Assembly: GCF_016482685.1 (NCBI RefSeq)
Contig: NZ_JACYHF010000015.1
Coordinates: forward strand, 1-64,000
Origin: Streptomyces sp. DSM 110735
GTDB lineage: Bacteria > Actinomycetota > Actinomycetes > Streptomycetales > Streptomycetaceae
Direction of reading: 5' to 3'
Length of the DNA: 64,000 nucleotides
This document shows, one piece after another, positions 8,514-17,320 of this stretch. A program made the position numbers and the translations under genes. Within the stretch, counting starts at the first letter, position 1. The number at the start of each line of letters is the position of its first letter. Below the pieces are notes generated by a model. It saw only the letters and a list, made by a program, of their open reading frames with translations. It was not told where the DNA came from and ran no database searches.

Positions 8514-9143
8514 TCAGCGGGGCTTGAGTCCGTGCAGCAGAAGGCGGACGTGTTCGTCGAGACCCGCCATCGCCTCGTCGGCGTCCAGGGCGCAGCTCGC
8601 GATGAGGGCGGCCAGCCCGTGCAGGCTCGCGGCGGCGACCAGGGTGATGCGCTCGGGGTCGCCCTGGACGATCTCGCCGCGCTCCTGGGCGTCGGTGAAC
8701 AGCCGGGTGAGGGAGCCGAGGGTGCGGTCGACGGCGGCCGCGAGGTGCTCGGAGCCTGCGGGCTCGTGCTTGCGCGCGAACATCAGCTCCAGGAGTTCGG
8801 GGTTCTCGACCGCGAAGCCGAGGTAGGCGCGGGCGAGGGCGGTCATGCGCCGGTCGAGGTCCGCGCCGGGGACCGCGCCGGGACCCGTGGCGGTGGCGGC
8901 GGTCAGGGTGCGGTCCAGGCGTTCGTAGCCGTCGAGGGCGAGGGCGTCGAGGAGAGCCTGCTTGTCCTTGAAGTGGCGGCCGGGTGCCGCGTGGCTGACG
9001 CCGGTGGCGCGGGCCAGCTCGCGCAGGGAGAGGGCGCCCGCGCCCTTCTCGCGCAGGGTGCGTTCGGCGCTCTCGAGCAGGGCGGCGCGCAGGTCTCCGT
9101 GGTGGTACGGGCGGGTTGTGGCGGTGCGCGGCATGGGCGTCAT
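8514..9143 (-). CDS. TetR family transcriptional regulator
   Basis: 209 residues. The N-terminal helix-turn-helix is clear (LRELARATGVSHAAPGRHF, about 43-61), followed by the usual KDKQALLDAL helix. The C-terminal half is the variable ligand domain. ATG at 9143, with a second ATG three codons in. It is divergent from the SDR gene at 9215, 71 bases apart, so it most likely represses that gene and itself. The effector is unknown. Confidence 0.88.
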   Translation of the reverse strand: MTPMPRTATTRPYHHGDLRAALLESAERTLREKGAGALSLRELARATGVSHAAPGRHFKDKQALLDALALDGYERLDRTLTAATATGPGAVPGADLDRRMTALARAYLGFAVENPELLELMFARKHEPAGSEHLAAAVDRTLGSLTRLFTDAQERGEIVQGDPERITLVAAASLHGLAALIASCALDADEAMAGLDEHVRLLLHGLKPR

Positions 9144-9179
9144 GGTATCCCGATGTTGACGACGCCAGCTTTGTTGTCG

Positions 9180-9208
9180 TTGACATCATTGTTGTCGATG
9201 CCTACTTT
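9180..9208 (+). promoter_or_regulatory. sigma-70-type promoter of the SDR gene, leaderless geometry
   Basis: TTGACA (9180-9185) and TACTTT (9203-9208) are spaced 17 bases. The ATG at 9215 begins seven bases after the -10, where transcription should start, so the mRNA is probably leaderless. A nearby doubled TTGTTGTCG may be part of the TetR operator. Confidence 0.7.
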
Positions 9209-9214
9209 GGGGGT

Positions 9215-10162
9215 ATGGCCGATACGAGCGACAAGGCGCGCCGAGCGCGCGCATGGAACGCGTCCCAGCTTCCCGACCAGAGCGGCCGCACGGCCGTGGT
9301 CACCGGTGCCAACAGCGGCATCGGGTTCGCCGCCGCCGACGCGCTGGCCCGGGCCGGGGCGCACGTGGTGTTCGCGGTGCGCGACCCCGCGCGGGGCGAG
9401 GCGGCGGCGGCACGGGTGCCCGGCAGCACCGAGGTGCGCCGCCTGGACCTGGCGGACCTGGACTCGGTGCGCGCCTTCGCAAAGGCGTGGTCGGGACCGC
9501 TGGACCTGCTGGTCAACAACGCGGGCGTGATGATGCTCCCGGAAGGGCGGACCGAGCAGGGCTTCGAGACCCAGTTCGGCACCAACCACCTCGGGCACTT
9601 CGCCCTCACCAACCTGCTGCTCCCGCACCTCACCGAGCGGATCGTGACCGTCTCCTCCGAGCTGCACCGGGGCGGCGACGGCGTGATCGACTTCGACAAC
9701 CCGAACCTGCGCGGCCGCTACACCCCGACGCGCGCCTACGCCCAGTCCAAGCTGGCCAACCTCCTGTTCACCCTGGAGCTCCAGCGCCGTCTGGCCGAGG
9801 CGGGCTCCCCGGTGCGCGCCCTCGCCGCCCACCCCGGGTACGCCGCCACCAACCTGCAGAGCCACGCCGCGAACCCGCTGATGCGGGGCTTCATGGCCGT
9901 CGGCAACAAGGTCTTCGCCCAGGACGACCGGGGCGGCGCCCTGCCCACCCTCTACGCCGCCACCCAGGACCTGCCCGGCGCCTCCTACGTCGGTCCCGGC
10001 GGGCTCGGCGGGATGCGCGGCGCCCCCGCCCTCGCCGGGCGCAGCCACGCCGCCAGCGACCCCGGGGCGGCGCGCCGCCTGTGGACCCTCTCGGAGGAGC
10101 TGACGGGCGTGGGCTGGGGGCTGACGGCACCGGCCGCGGCCGGGGGCGACAGCCGGGCGTGA
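9215..10162 (+). CDS. short-chain dehydrogenase/reductase
   Basis: 315 residues. The nucleotide-binding TGANSGIG motif is near residue 31, NNAG near 105, and the catalytic Ser and Tyr-x3-Lys (YAQSK) follow. The extended C-terminus is typical of the retinol-dehydrogenase-like or oxidoreductase-type SDRs of actinomycetes. It probably uses NADP(H); the substrate is unknown. It is likely repressed by the divergent TetR protein, perhaps in response to a toxic carbonyl or natural product. Confidence 0.88.
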   Translation: MADTSDKARRARAWNASQLPDQSGRTAVVTGANSGIGFAAADALARAGAHVVFAVRDPARGEAAAARVPGSTEVRRLDLADLDSVRAFAKAWSGPLDLLVNNAGVMMLPEGRTEQGFETQFGTNHLGHFALTNLLLPHLTERIVTVSSELHRGGDGVIDFDNPNLRGRYTPTRAYAQSKLANLLFTLELQRRLAEAGSPVRALAAHPGYAATNLQSHAANPLMRGFMAVGNKVFAQDDRGGALPTLYAATQDLPGASYVGPGGLGGMRGAPALAGRSHAASDPGAARRLWTLSEELTGVGWGLTAPAAAGGDSRA

Positions 10163-10244
10163 CGCCCGGGGCGCGAGCGCTTCACAGGAAAATCTCAGAG
10201 AGTCGCAGCGGGTTTCTCACCTCCCCGGGGAACAGTGACCCCTG

Positions 10245-10997
10245 ATGAAGCGCACTCGCATCCCGGTCACGTCCCGGCCCGCGTTGCTCGGGGCGGTGGT
10301 GATGCTCGCCCTGACGTCGGCGTCCGTGGCCGCCGCCGACGACGGGCCGGGACCCCTCGGGGTCACGGCCGTGGCCGGTGTGTCGGCGCGGGGGTCCCGG
10401 GTGGGGGCGCTGTTCCAGGCGGACCGGGGCGGGCGGCTCGAAGGCGGGCACTACTGCACCGCCTCCGTGGTGCACAGCGCGCACCGGGACCTGATCGTCA
10501 CCGCCGCGCACTGTCTGGACGGGGTCCGCGGCGACCTGGTGTTCGCGCCGGGGTACCGGGACGGCTGGGCGCCGTACGGGGTGTGGAAACTCGGGGCGCG
10601 GGTCGTGCCCGAGGGGTGGGACGAGGACAGCGACGTGGCCTTCGCGCACCTCGACGAGCGGGGCGGCAGGCGGGTCGAGGACGTCGTGGGCGGCAACCGG
10701 TTCGTCACCGGTACGGCCACCGGCGCGACCGCCGTGACCGTGACCGGCTATCCCGACGCGCGCGAGGTGCCGATCCGCTGCACCAACAAGCCCGTCGCGC
10801 ACAGCCGTACCCAACAGCGCATCGCCTGCCCGGACTTCACCGGGGGCACCAGTGGCAGTCCCTGGATCAACGGGGACGGACAGGTCGTCGGGGTGCTCGG
10901 CGGGCACGAGCGCGGGGGTTCCACCGCGGACGTCTCCTACAGCGTGGTGCTGGGGCGCGGGGCTGCCCGGTTGTACGAGCGCGCGGCGGCGGGCTGA
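10245..10997 (+). CDS. secreted trypsin-like serine protease
   Basis: 250 residues. The N-terminal signal peptide has Lys/Arg, a hydrophobic stretch and an Ala-rich cleavage region near residue 30. The catalytic triad of the chymotrypsin fold is visible: His in TAAHC, Asp in DSDVAF and Ser in GGTSGSPW. Four cysteines could form two disulfides. It should act outside the cell. It has no close functional link to its neighbours. Confidence 0.87.
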   Translation: MKRTRIPVTSRPALLGAVVMLALTSASVAAADDGPGPLGVTAVAGVSARGSRVGALFQADRGGRLEGGHYCTASVVHSAHRDLIVTAAHCLDGVRGDLVFAPGYRDGWAPYGVWKLGARVVPEGWDEDSDVAFAHLDERGGRRVEDVVGGNRFVTGTATGATAVTVTGYPDAREVPIRCTNKPVAHSRTQQRIACPDFTGGTSGSPWINGDGQVVGVLGGHERGGSTADVSYSVVLGRGAARLYERAAAG

Positions 10998-11086
10998 GGA
11001 GCACCGTCCGCCGAAGGAGCATCCGCCGAAGGGGCACCGTCCGCCGACAGCCGTAAAAGCGTCATCTGCCCGGGATCCTGCGTGAA

Positions 11087-12148
11087 ATGACGCCACTTCG
11101 ACAAGAAATGGCGATGAACCGCGCGTCCATGGGGCAGTGTTGGGGCGTGCGGAAGGTATGGGTGATCGGCGGGGCCGCCGTAGGGCTCGGCATGGGCTTC
11201 GTCATGCTGCTCGTCGTCGGGGTGTACGTCGTCGGCGGGAACCTCGTGAACGGGGTCGTCGCCGGGGGCAGGGGGCTCGCCAAGGGCGCCGTGCCGGCCG
11301 CGTACCAGAACCTCGTGCAGCGGTGGGGCAATCTGTGCCCCGCGCTCACCCCCGCCCTGCTCGCCGCGCAGCTCTACCAGGAGAGCGGCTGGAACCCGAC
11401 CGTCACCAGCCCGGCCGACGCACGCGGCATCGCGCAGTTCATCCCGAGCACCTGGGCGACGCACGGCATCGACGGCAACGGCGACGGCAAGCGGGACATC
11501 TGGAACCCGGACGACGCGATCCCCTCCGCCGCCTCCTACGACTGCGAACTGGCCAAGTACGTCAAGGACGTGCCCGGCAACACCAGCGACAACATGCTCG
11601 CCGCCTACAACGCGGGCGCCTACCGGGTCATCAGATCCGGCGGTGTTCCCGCCATCTCCGAGACGCAGAACTACGTCAAGCGCATCCGCGCGCTCTCGAA
11701 GAGCTTCGCGGCGCCCGAGACCCGTATCGACCCGTCCCGGCAGGCGGCCGGGGCGATCGGGTTCGCGCAGAGCAAGCTCGGGACGCCGTATCTGTGGGGC
11801 GGGAACGGCACGGCGGCGCAGAACGGCCGGTTCGACTGCTCGGGGCTGACCAAGGCGTCGTACGCGAGCGTGGGGATCAGCCTGCCCCGGGTGGCCAACG
11901 ACCAGTACAACGCGGGACCGCATCCCTCGCGGGACCAACTGCTCCCGGGGGACCTGGTGTTCTTCTCGCACGACCTGACCGATTCACGTGCCATCCACCA
12001 CGTGGGCATCTATGTCGGCGGCGGCTATATGATCGACGCCCCCCGTACCGGGGCGGTGATCCGGTTCGATCCCATCGACACCTCCGAGTACTTCGGTGCC
12101 ACCCGTGTCACCGAGGATGGCGCGAAAGCACTGCCCACGAAGGTGTGA
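11087..12148 (+). CDS. bifunctional lytic transglycosylase / NlpC-P60 wall hydrolase
   Basis: 353 residues in the longest form. After one membrane anchor comes a transglycosylase SLT domain with the catalytic Glu in YQESGWNP (about 102). Next is an NlpC/P60 endopeptidase domain with Cys in FDCSGL and His in IHHVGIY. This domain pair is what Gram-positive type IV systems use as their VirB1-type wall-opening enzyme, and the cmd set lies 3 kb away. The start is uncertain: ATG 11087, 11114 and 11129 and GTG 11147 are in frame, and the last gives a compact N-terminus just before the membrane helix. Confidence 0.88.
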   Translation: MTPLRQEMAMNRASMGQCWGVRKVWVIGGAAVGLGMGFVMLLVVGVYVVGGNLVNGVVAGGRGLAKGAVPAAYQNLVQRWGNLCPALTPALLAAQLYQESGWNPTVTSPADARGIAQFIPSTWATHGIDGNGDGKRDIWNPDDAIPSAASYDCELAKYVKDVPGNTSDNMLAAYNAGAYRVIRSGGVPAISETQNYVKRIRALSKSFAAPETRIDPSRQAAGAIGFAQSKLGTPYLWGGNGTAAQNGRFDCSGLTKASYASVGISLPRVANDQYNAGPHPSRDQLLPGDLVFFSHDLTDSRAIHHVGIYVGGGYMIDAPRTGAVIRFDPIDTSEYFGATRVTEDGAKALPTKV

Positions 12149-12374
12149 GCACAGCGTGAACCAACCCCCTGAGCTGCGGCGATGAGTCTCTCTTCGATAA
12201 CGTCTGCGTGATCATTCGGTGGAGGGTGGAACGCACCGGCAGGGGCTGTGCGTTCCTGTTGGCGTAGCCGAGCGGACGTCAGTGCGCAGTGCAGCGGAAG
12301 CGGATCTACGAACCACGGGGGCCGGACGGCGCGCACCAGGCGTGCCGGGAAGACGACGAAGGGGCCGCAGCACC

Positions 12375-13103
12375 ATGGCTGTACTCGCCGCATCGGCTGT
12401 ACTCGCCGAATCCGGATCGAACCCCGACGTCGAGCTGCTGTACGACATCAACGGCCTGGCGAAGTCCGCGCCGCACTGGTTCGACCGGGTCATGGAGTTC
12501 GTCGGCGAGTACGGGCTGCCCGTCGCCATGGTGCTGCTCATCCTCGGCTGCTGGCTGAGCGTGCGGCGCCGGGGCGGCAGGGAGGCGGCGCCGGGGGTGG
12601 CCGCGCTGGTGTGGGCGCCGCTCGCGGCGGCGCTCGCCGTCGTGGTGAACGCGCCGATCCGCAACTTCGTCGAGCGGCCCCGGCCGTTCGTCGACCATCA
12701 GGGGCTCGACGTCCTGATCGCGGGCAAGAGCGACTTCTCGTTCTGCAGCGACCACGCGACGATCACCATGGCGATGGCCGTCGGTCTGTTCGTCGCCAAC
12801 CGCCGCTTCGGCATGGCGGGCATCGCGCTCGCCCTGCTCGAGGGCTTCTGCCGGGTCTACATGGGCGTGCACTACCCGACCGACGTGATCGGCGGCTTCG
12901 CGCTGGGCACGGCGGTCGCGCTGCTGCTCTCCCCGCCCGCCACGGCTCTGCTCACCCCCCTGATGAAGGCGATCGAGCGCTCTGAGCGCGCGGGCTGGCT
13001 GGTGCGCGGTCGTTCCGCCCCCGGCGACCGGGACGGCGCCGTGCTCTCCGGCGGGCGCCGGGCCACCGGGGCGGGCGCGGGCGAGAAGGACCTGGCGGCG
13101 TAG
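12375..13103 (+). CDS. PAP2-family phosphatase, likely undecaprenyl-diphosphatase type
   Basis: 242 residues with five or six membrane segments. The three PAP2 signatures are present in slightly altered form: NFVERPRPF, then SDHATIT in place of the usual PSGH, and CRVYMGVHYPTD with Cys where Ser is common. The His and Asp acid-base residues are kept. Enzymes of this type dephosphorylate lipid carriers such as undecaprenyl diphosphate. ATG 12375; the purine tract AAGGGG is 11 bases away. The charged, Gly/Ala-rich tail is probably cytoplasmic. Confidence 0.82.
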   Translation: MAVLAASAVLAESGSNPDVELLYDINGLAKSAPHWFDRVMEFVGEYGLPVAMVLLILGCWLSVRRRGGREAAPGVAALVWAPLAAALAVVVNAPIRNFVERPRPFVDHQGLDVLIAGKSDFSFCSDHATITMAMAVGLFVANRRFGMAGIALALLEGFCRVYMGVHYPTDVIGGFALGTAVALLLSPPATALLTPLMKAIERSERAGWLVRGRSAPGDRDGAVLSGGRRATGAGAGEKDLAA

Positions 13104-13169
13104 GGCGCTGCCCGGCGGCGCGGGTCCGCCGGTCCTCCTCGGTGCCCCCCCGGTGCCGCTGAGGCGGCG

Positions 13170-14744
13170 TCAGAGTCCCTGCGGGTAGCCGAAGAAGCGG
13201 TCCGGGTCGTAGCTCTTCTTCACGTCCGCCAGGCGGGCGGAGGCGGTGCCGTAGTACGCGGTGCGCCAGTCGGTGAGCGTCGGGTCCGTGTAGTTCTGGT
13301 ACGCCGCTCCCGACGCGTACGGCCGCATCGCGCCGTGTGCCGCGTCCAGCCAGGAGCGGGCGGTGGTGCCGGAGGTGCCCTCGCTCCAGGAGGCTATGTA
13401 CTGGGCGAGCATCCGCGAGCGCCGGTGCACGAAGGCGGTCGCGGTGGGCGAGACCCGGTTGACGGCGCCGCCGAGCGCGGTGAGGGCGACGCTGCCCGCG
13501 CCGCCGCGCACCGCGCCGATATGCTTCAGCAGGGTCTGGATGCCCGCCGCCGACAGGGAGCGGTCGAAGAAGTCCGAGTGCGCCGCGTAGGTCTCCCGGC
13601 GCAGCGCGCCGCGCGGGGAGCGGCCCGGCGCGGTGCCCGGCAGATGGCACTGGGCGTCCGTGGCGAACGTCGAGCAGCCCGCGTAGATCTCCATGGCCTC
13701 CTCGTAGCCCCGGCGGCGCAGGCTGACCGAGGAGGCATTGGCGCCCGCGCTGTGGGCGAGGCGGTCCACGGCGTTCTGGAGACCGTCGTAGGAGCCGACG
13801 GAGAAGCAGGAGACGGAGACGGTCGGGGTGCGCCCCGGGGAGCACTCCAGGTGCAGCGCGGACCAGATCTCGTCCGGCTGCGCGGGACCCCACTCCTGCC
13901 ACGCCTTGACCACGGCCGCCGCCTTCGCCCACGGCCAGGCGAGGTACGCCGTCACCGCCTTCGGCACCGGGTGGGTGCGCAGGCGCAGCTCGGTGACGAC
14001 GCCGAAGTTGCCGTTGCCCGCGCCGCGCAGTGCCCAGAACAGGTCGGCGTGGTGCTTGGCGTCGGCGGTGACCTCGGTGCCGTCGGCCGTGATCAGGGTC
14101 GCCTGGGTGAGGTTGTCGCAGGTCAGCCCGTAGGCGCGGGAGGCGACGCCGTGACCGCCGCCGAGGACCAGACCGGAGACGCCGACGGTGGGGCAGGAAC
14201 CGGCGGGGATGGTGACGCCCTTGGCGGCGAGTCCCCGGTAGACGTCGATCAGCTTGGCGCCCGCGCCGACGACCGCCTGTCCGCCGCTCGCGCTCACCTT
14301 GTTCAGTGCGGAGACGTCGAGGATCAGCCGCCCGTCGCCGGAGGAGTAACCGCCGTAGGAGTGACCGCCGTTGCGGATCGCGACCTTGATCTTGCGGGCG
14401 CGGGCGTAGGCGAGGACGGTGCGGATGTCGCCGGTGTGCGCCGGATAGGCGACGGCGGCCGGGCGCAGCCCGTCGAAGCGGGTGTTGTAGAGCCTGCTCG
14501 CCGGGGTCCAGTTGGCGTCGCCGGGGCGGACCAGGGTGCCGTCGAGGTCCTTGCCGAGCCCGCTCCACGGCCTGGCGACGGGCGAGCCGGAGCCGGGGGT
14601 GCCGTGGGCGGTCAGGGCGGTGGTGCTGGAGGGCAGCGTGGCCGACGAGGGACCCGCCGCCGGGCGCGGAGCCGCCTCGCAGGCGCCGAGCGCGGTCGCG
14701 GCCAGCGCGGCGGCGCCTCCCGAGATGAACGTACGCCGTTGCAT
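13170..14744 (-). CDS. Tat-exported bicovalent FAD-linked oxidase (berberine-bridge type)
   Basis: 524 residues. The N-terminus has a twin-arginine motif (RRTFI) and then a lipobox-like LGAC, so this is probably a Tat-secreted lipoprotein. The FAD domain carries both covalent-attachment residues of the family: His in NGGHSYGG and Cys in GSCPTVGVSG. The BBE C-terminal element with YDPDRFFGYPQ is intact. Such enzymes oxidise sugars or phenolics with release of H2O2. It is divergent from pstS across 317 bases holding PHO-box repeats, so phosphate control is possible. Confidence 0.85.
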   Translation of the reverse strand: MQRRTFISGGAAALAATALGACEAAPRPAAGPSSATLPSSTTALTAHGTPGSGSPVARPWSGLGKDLDGTLVRPGDANWTPASRLYNTRFDGLRPAAVAYPAHTGDIRTVLAYARARKIKVAIRNGGHSYGGYSSGDGRLILDVSALNKVSASGGQAVVGAGAKLIDVYRGLAAKGVTIPAGSCPTVGVSGLVLGGGHGVASRAYGLTCDNLTQATLITADGTEVTADAKHHADLFWALRGAGNGNFGVVTELRLRTHPVPKAVTAYLAWPWAKAAAVVKAWQEWGPAQPDEIWSALHLECSPGRTPTVSVSCFSVGSYDGLQNAVDRLAHSAGANASSVSLRRRGYEEAMEIYAGCSTFATDAQCHLPGTAPGRSPRGALRRETYAAHSDFFDRSLSAAGIQTLLKHIGAVRGGAGSVALTALGGAVNRVSPTATAFVHRRSRMLAQYIASWSEGTSGTTARSWLDAAHGAMRPYASGAAYQNYTDPTLTDWRTAYYGTASARLADVKKSYDPDRFFGYPQGL

Positions 14745-14906
14745 GTCCCCGCCCTCCGGCCGTCGTGACCTTCCCGTGGAACGAGACGGCGCCCCACCGG
14801 GCGGGGTTCCACGGAAGGGTGACAAGGTGTGAGAAGAGTGCGGGGCCGGGATCTCCACGTGGCCTCCTCGTGAGCGTTCCGTGACCTCACCGGGCCGACG
14901 GCAGGG

Positions 14907-14946
14907 GTTCACCCCTCGTTCACTTCGGGCCATCGGCGGCTTCACC
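14907..14946 (+). promoter_or_regulatory. PHO box (PhoP direct repeats) upstream of pstS
   Basis: Two 11-base direct-repeat units begin at 14907 (GTTCACCCCTC) and 14918 (GTTCACTTCGG). A third weaker match, CTTCACC, starts at 14940, in the same 11-base phase with one degenerate unit between. This is the known PhoP binding arrangement of Streptomyces, placed about 150 bases before pstS and 160 bases before the divergent flavin oxidase. Confidence 0.85.
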
Positions 14947-15061
14947 TGTTCTGCCTAATTTCGGCCGTACCAGATGCGGAGTGCGGCCATAGATGCACTC
15001 GCGTGTCCCCCTGACTTCGCACGCCGCCCGCTGCGGCGGCTCCTGGAAGGAACTCCCGAAA

Positions 15062-16186
15062 GTGATGCTTCAGCGCAAGAACCGGCTGCGCGCCCTGTCT
15101 CTCGGTGCTCTCGCCGTCTCCGGCGCCCTGGCCCTGACGGCGTGCGGCTCCGACGACACCGGCAAGCAGGCGGGTGGCGGTTCCTCCTCCGCGGCGAGCG
15201 CCGGGTCCATCAAGTGCGACGGTGCGAAGGGCCAGCTCCTCGCGGACGGCTCCTCCGCGCAGAAGAACGCGATCGACGCCTGGGTGAAGAACTTCTCGCA
15301 GGCGTGCGGCGTGCAGATCAACTACAAGGGCGCCGGTTCGGGCGCCGGTGTCACCTCCTTCAACCAGGGCCAGCTCGCGTTCGCCGGCTCGGACTCCGCG
15401 CTGAAGCCGGAGGAGGTCGCCGCCTCCAAGAAGATCTGCAAGGGCGGCCAGGGCATCGACCTGCCGATGGTGGGCGGTCCGATCGCGATCGGCTACAACG
15501 TCCCGGGTGTGAAGGACCTGGTCCTGGACGCGCCGACCCTCGCGAAGATCTTCGACAGCAAGATCGCCAAGTGGAACGACGCCGCGATCAAGAAGCTGAA
15601 CCCCTCGGCGAAGCTGCCCGACCTGAAGATCCAGGCGTTCCACCGCTCGGAGGACTCCGGCACCACGGACAACTTCACCAAGTACCTGATGAGCACCACG
15701 CCGGACAACTGGAAGTACTCCGGCGGCAAGGCGTGGCAGGCCAAGGGCGGTCAGGCGGCGGCGGGCTCCGCCGGTGTGGCCCAGGGCGTCAAGCAGAACC
15801 AGGGCGCGATCGGCTACTTCGAGCTGTCCTACGCCAAGGACATCGACACGGTCGCCCTCAACACCGGCGCCAAGTCCCCGGTGAAGCCCTCCACCGACTC
15901 CGCCACCGCCGACATCGCGGCCGCCAAGGTCGTCGGCACCGGCAAGGACCTCTCCCTGCAGCTCGACTACAAGACCAAGGCCGAGGGCGCCTACCCGATC
16001 ACCCTGGTCACCTACGAGATCGTCTGCGACAAGGGCAACAAGGCGGACACCCTGCCCGCCACCAAGGCGTTCCTGAGCTACATCGCGAGCGAGGACGGCC
16101 AGAAGGTCCTCGGCGAGAACGACTACGCCCCGATCCCCGACGAGATCATCACCAAGGTCCGCAGCACCATCGACGGCCTGAGCTGA
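15062..16186 (+). CDS. pstS: phosphate-binding lipoprotein PstS
   Basis: 374 residues. There is a lipoprotein signal with lipobox LTAC (Cys about 28), a Ser/Gly-rich linker and a periplasmic-binding-type domain with phosphate-binding segments (DGSSAQ, GSGAGV, SEDSGTTDNF). It captures inorganic phosphate outside the membrane for PstCAB. GTG at 15062 is preferred, AAGGA ten bases upstream; ATG 15065 follows directly. The PHO boxes upstream indicate PhoP activation in phosphate starvation. Confidence 0.96.
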   Translation: MMLQRKNRLRALSLGALAVSGALALTACGSDDTGKQAGGGSSSAASAGSIKCDGAKGQLLADGSSAQKNAIDAWVKNFSQACGVQINYKGAGSGAGVTSFNQGQLAFAGSDSALKPEEVAASKKICKGGQGIDLPMVGGPIAIGYNVPGVKDLVLDAPTLAKIFDSKIAKWNDAAIKKLNPSAKLPDLKIQAFHRSEDSGTTDNFTKYLMSTTPDNWKYSGGKAWQAKGGQAAAGSAGVAQGVKQNQGAIGYFELSYAKDIDTVALNTGAKSPVKPSTDSATADIAAAKVVGTGKDLSLQLDYKTKAEGAYPITLVTYEIVCDKGNKADTLPATKAFLSYIASEDGQKVLGENDYAPIPDEIITKVRSTIDGLS

Positions 16187-16198
16187 CCTGATCCGAGT

Positions 16199-16276
16199 GT
16201 GCGGTCCGGGTCCTTCGGGGTCCGGCCGCACCGTCCGGTGCACCGCCGCCCGGAGCCGGGGCCCGTCCCCGGCTCC
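16199..16276 (+). promoter_or_regulatory. two stem-loops between pstS and pstC
   Basis: An imperfect stem (outer arms GTGCGG and CCGCAC, 16199-16231) is followed by a perfect 10-base stem GGAGCCGGGG/CCCCGGCTCC (16252-16276). There is no T-run. Such elements usually protect or partly end the pstS message, giving more binding protein than permease. Confidence 0.6.
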
Positions 16277-16321
16277 CGTGAGCCGCCCACTTGACGCGGC
16301 TCAGCAGACCGGAGAAACCCG

Positions 16322-17320
16322 ATGGACATATCGACGACCGACGTACCTCCCCCCACCGGCCGGGCCGCCGCCCGCCGCGCGGACACCGCCCGGGGCACCT
16401 CCCGCACCGGTGACCGGGTGTTCCTCGCCCTCTCGCGGGGCTCGGGCATCCTGCTCCTGGTGATCATGGCCGCCATCGCGGTCTTCCTCACCTACCGCGC
16501 CAGCCTCGCGATCAGCGCCGACCACGGCAACTTCCTGACCACCTTCGAGTGGAACACCAACGCCAGCCCGCCGGTCTTCGGCATCGCGGTGCTGGCCTTC
16601 GGCACGGTCGTCTCCTCGGTCGTCGCCATGGCCCTCGCGGTCCCGGTGGCGGTCGCGATCGCGCTGTTCCTCACCCACTACGCCCCGCGTCGGCTGAGCG
16701 GTCCGATCGCCTACGTGATCGACCTGCTCGCCGCCGTGCCGTCCATCGTCTACGGCCTGTGGGGCGCCCTGATCCTGGTCCCGCACATGCAGGGGCTGTA
16801 CGGCTGGCTGAACGAGTTCTTCGGCTGGACCGGCGTCCTCGCCTGGAACGGCGGTGCCCCGCGCGCGATGCTCACCGTCGGCATCCTGCTGGCGATCATG
16901 ATCCTGCCGATCATCACCAACGTGAGCCGCGAGGTCTTCCGCCAGGCGCCCCGGATGCACGAGGAGGCCGCCCTGGCCCTCGGCGCGACCCGCTGGGAGG
17001 TCATCCGTATGGCGGTGCTGCCCTTCGGCCGCTCCGGCGTGATCTCCGCCTCCATGCTCGGACTCGGGCGCGCGCTCGGCGAGACCATGGCCGTGGCCAC
17101 CGTGCTCTCCCCGAGCTACGAGATCCAGGCCAGCCTGCTCGACCCGGGCGGCGGCACCTTCGCGCAGAACATCGCCTCCAAGTTCGGCGAGGCGACCGAG
17201 CAGGGGCGTGACGCGCTGATCGCCTCCGGTCTCGTCCTGTTCGTCATCACCCTGCTGGTCAACGGCGCGGCCCGCGCGATCATCGCCCGCCGCAAGGAGT
17301 ACTCGGGGGCCAACGCATGA
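16322..17320 (+). CDS. pstC: phosphate ABC transporter permease PstC
   Basis: 332 residues with about six membrane helices. The cytoplasmic EAA loop that contacts the ATPase is seen as EEAALALGATRWEVI. GGAGAAA lies just before ATG 16322. It pairs with PstA, whose start overlaps its stop (ATGA). Confidence 0.95.
   Translation: MDISTTDVPPPTGRAAARRADTARGTSRTGDRVFLALSRGSGILLLVIMAAIAVFLTYRASLAISADHGNFLTTFEWNTNASPPVFGIAVLAFGTVVSSVVAMALAVPVAVAIALFLTHYAPRRLSGPIAYVIDLLAAVPSIVYGLWGALILVPHMQGLYGWLNEFFGWTGVLAWNGGAPRAMLTVGILLAIMILPIITNVSREVFRQAPRMHEEAALALGATRWEVIRMAVLPFGRSGVISASMLGLGRALGETMAVATVLSPSYEIQASLLDPGGGTFAQNIASKFGEATEQGRDALIASGLVLFVITLLVNGAARAIIARRKEYSGANA

Noticed and set aside
1110..12148. Integrative conjugative element
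   Set aside because: No integrase, relaxase, replication gene or att repeat is seen, and base composition matches the surroundings.
13170..14744. Biosynthetic gene cluster around the flavin oxidase
   Set aside because: It is a lone oxidase with a secretion signal; neighbours are phosphate uptake and wall genes.
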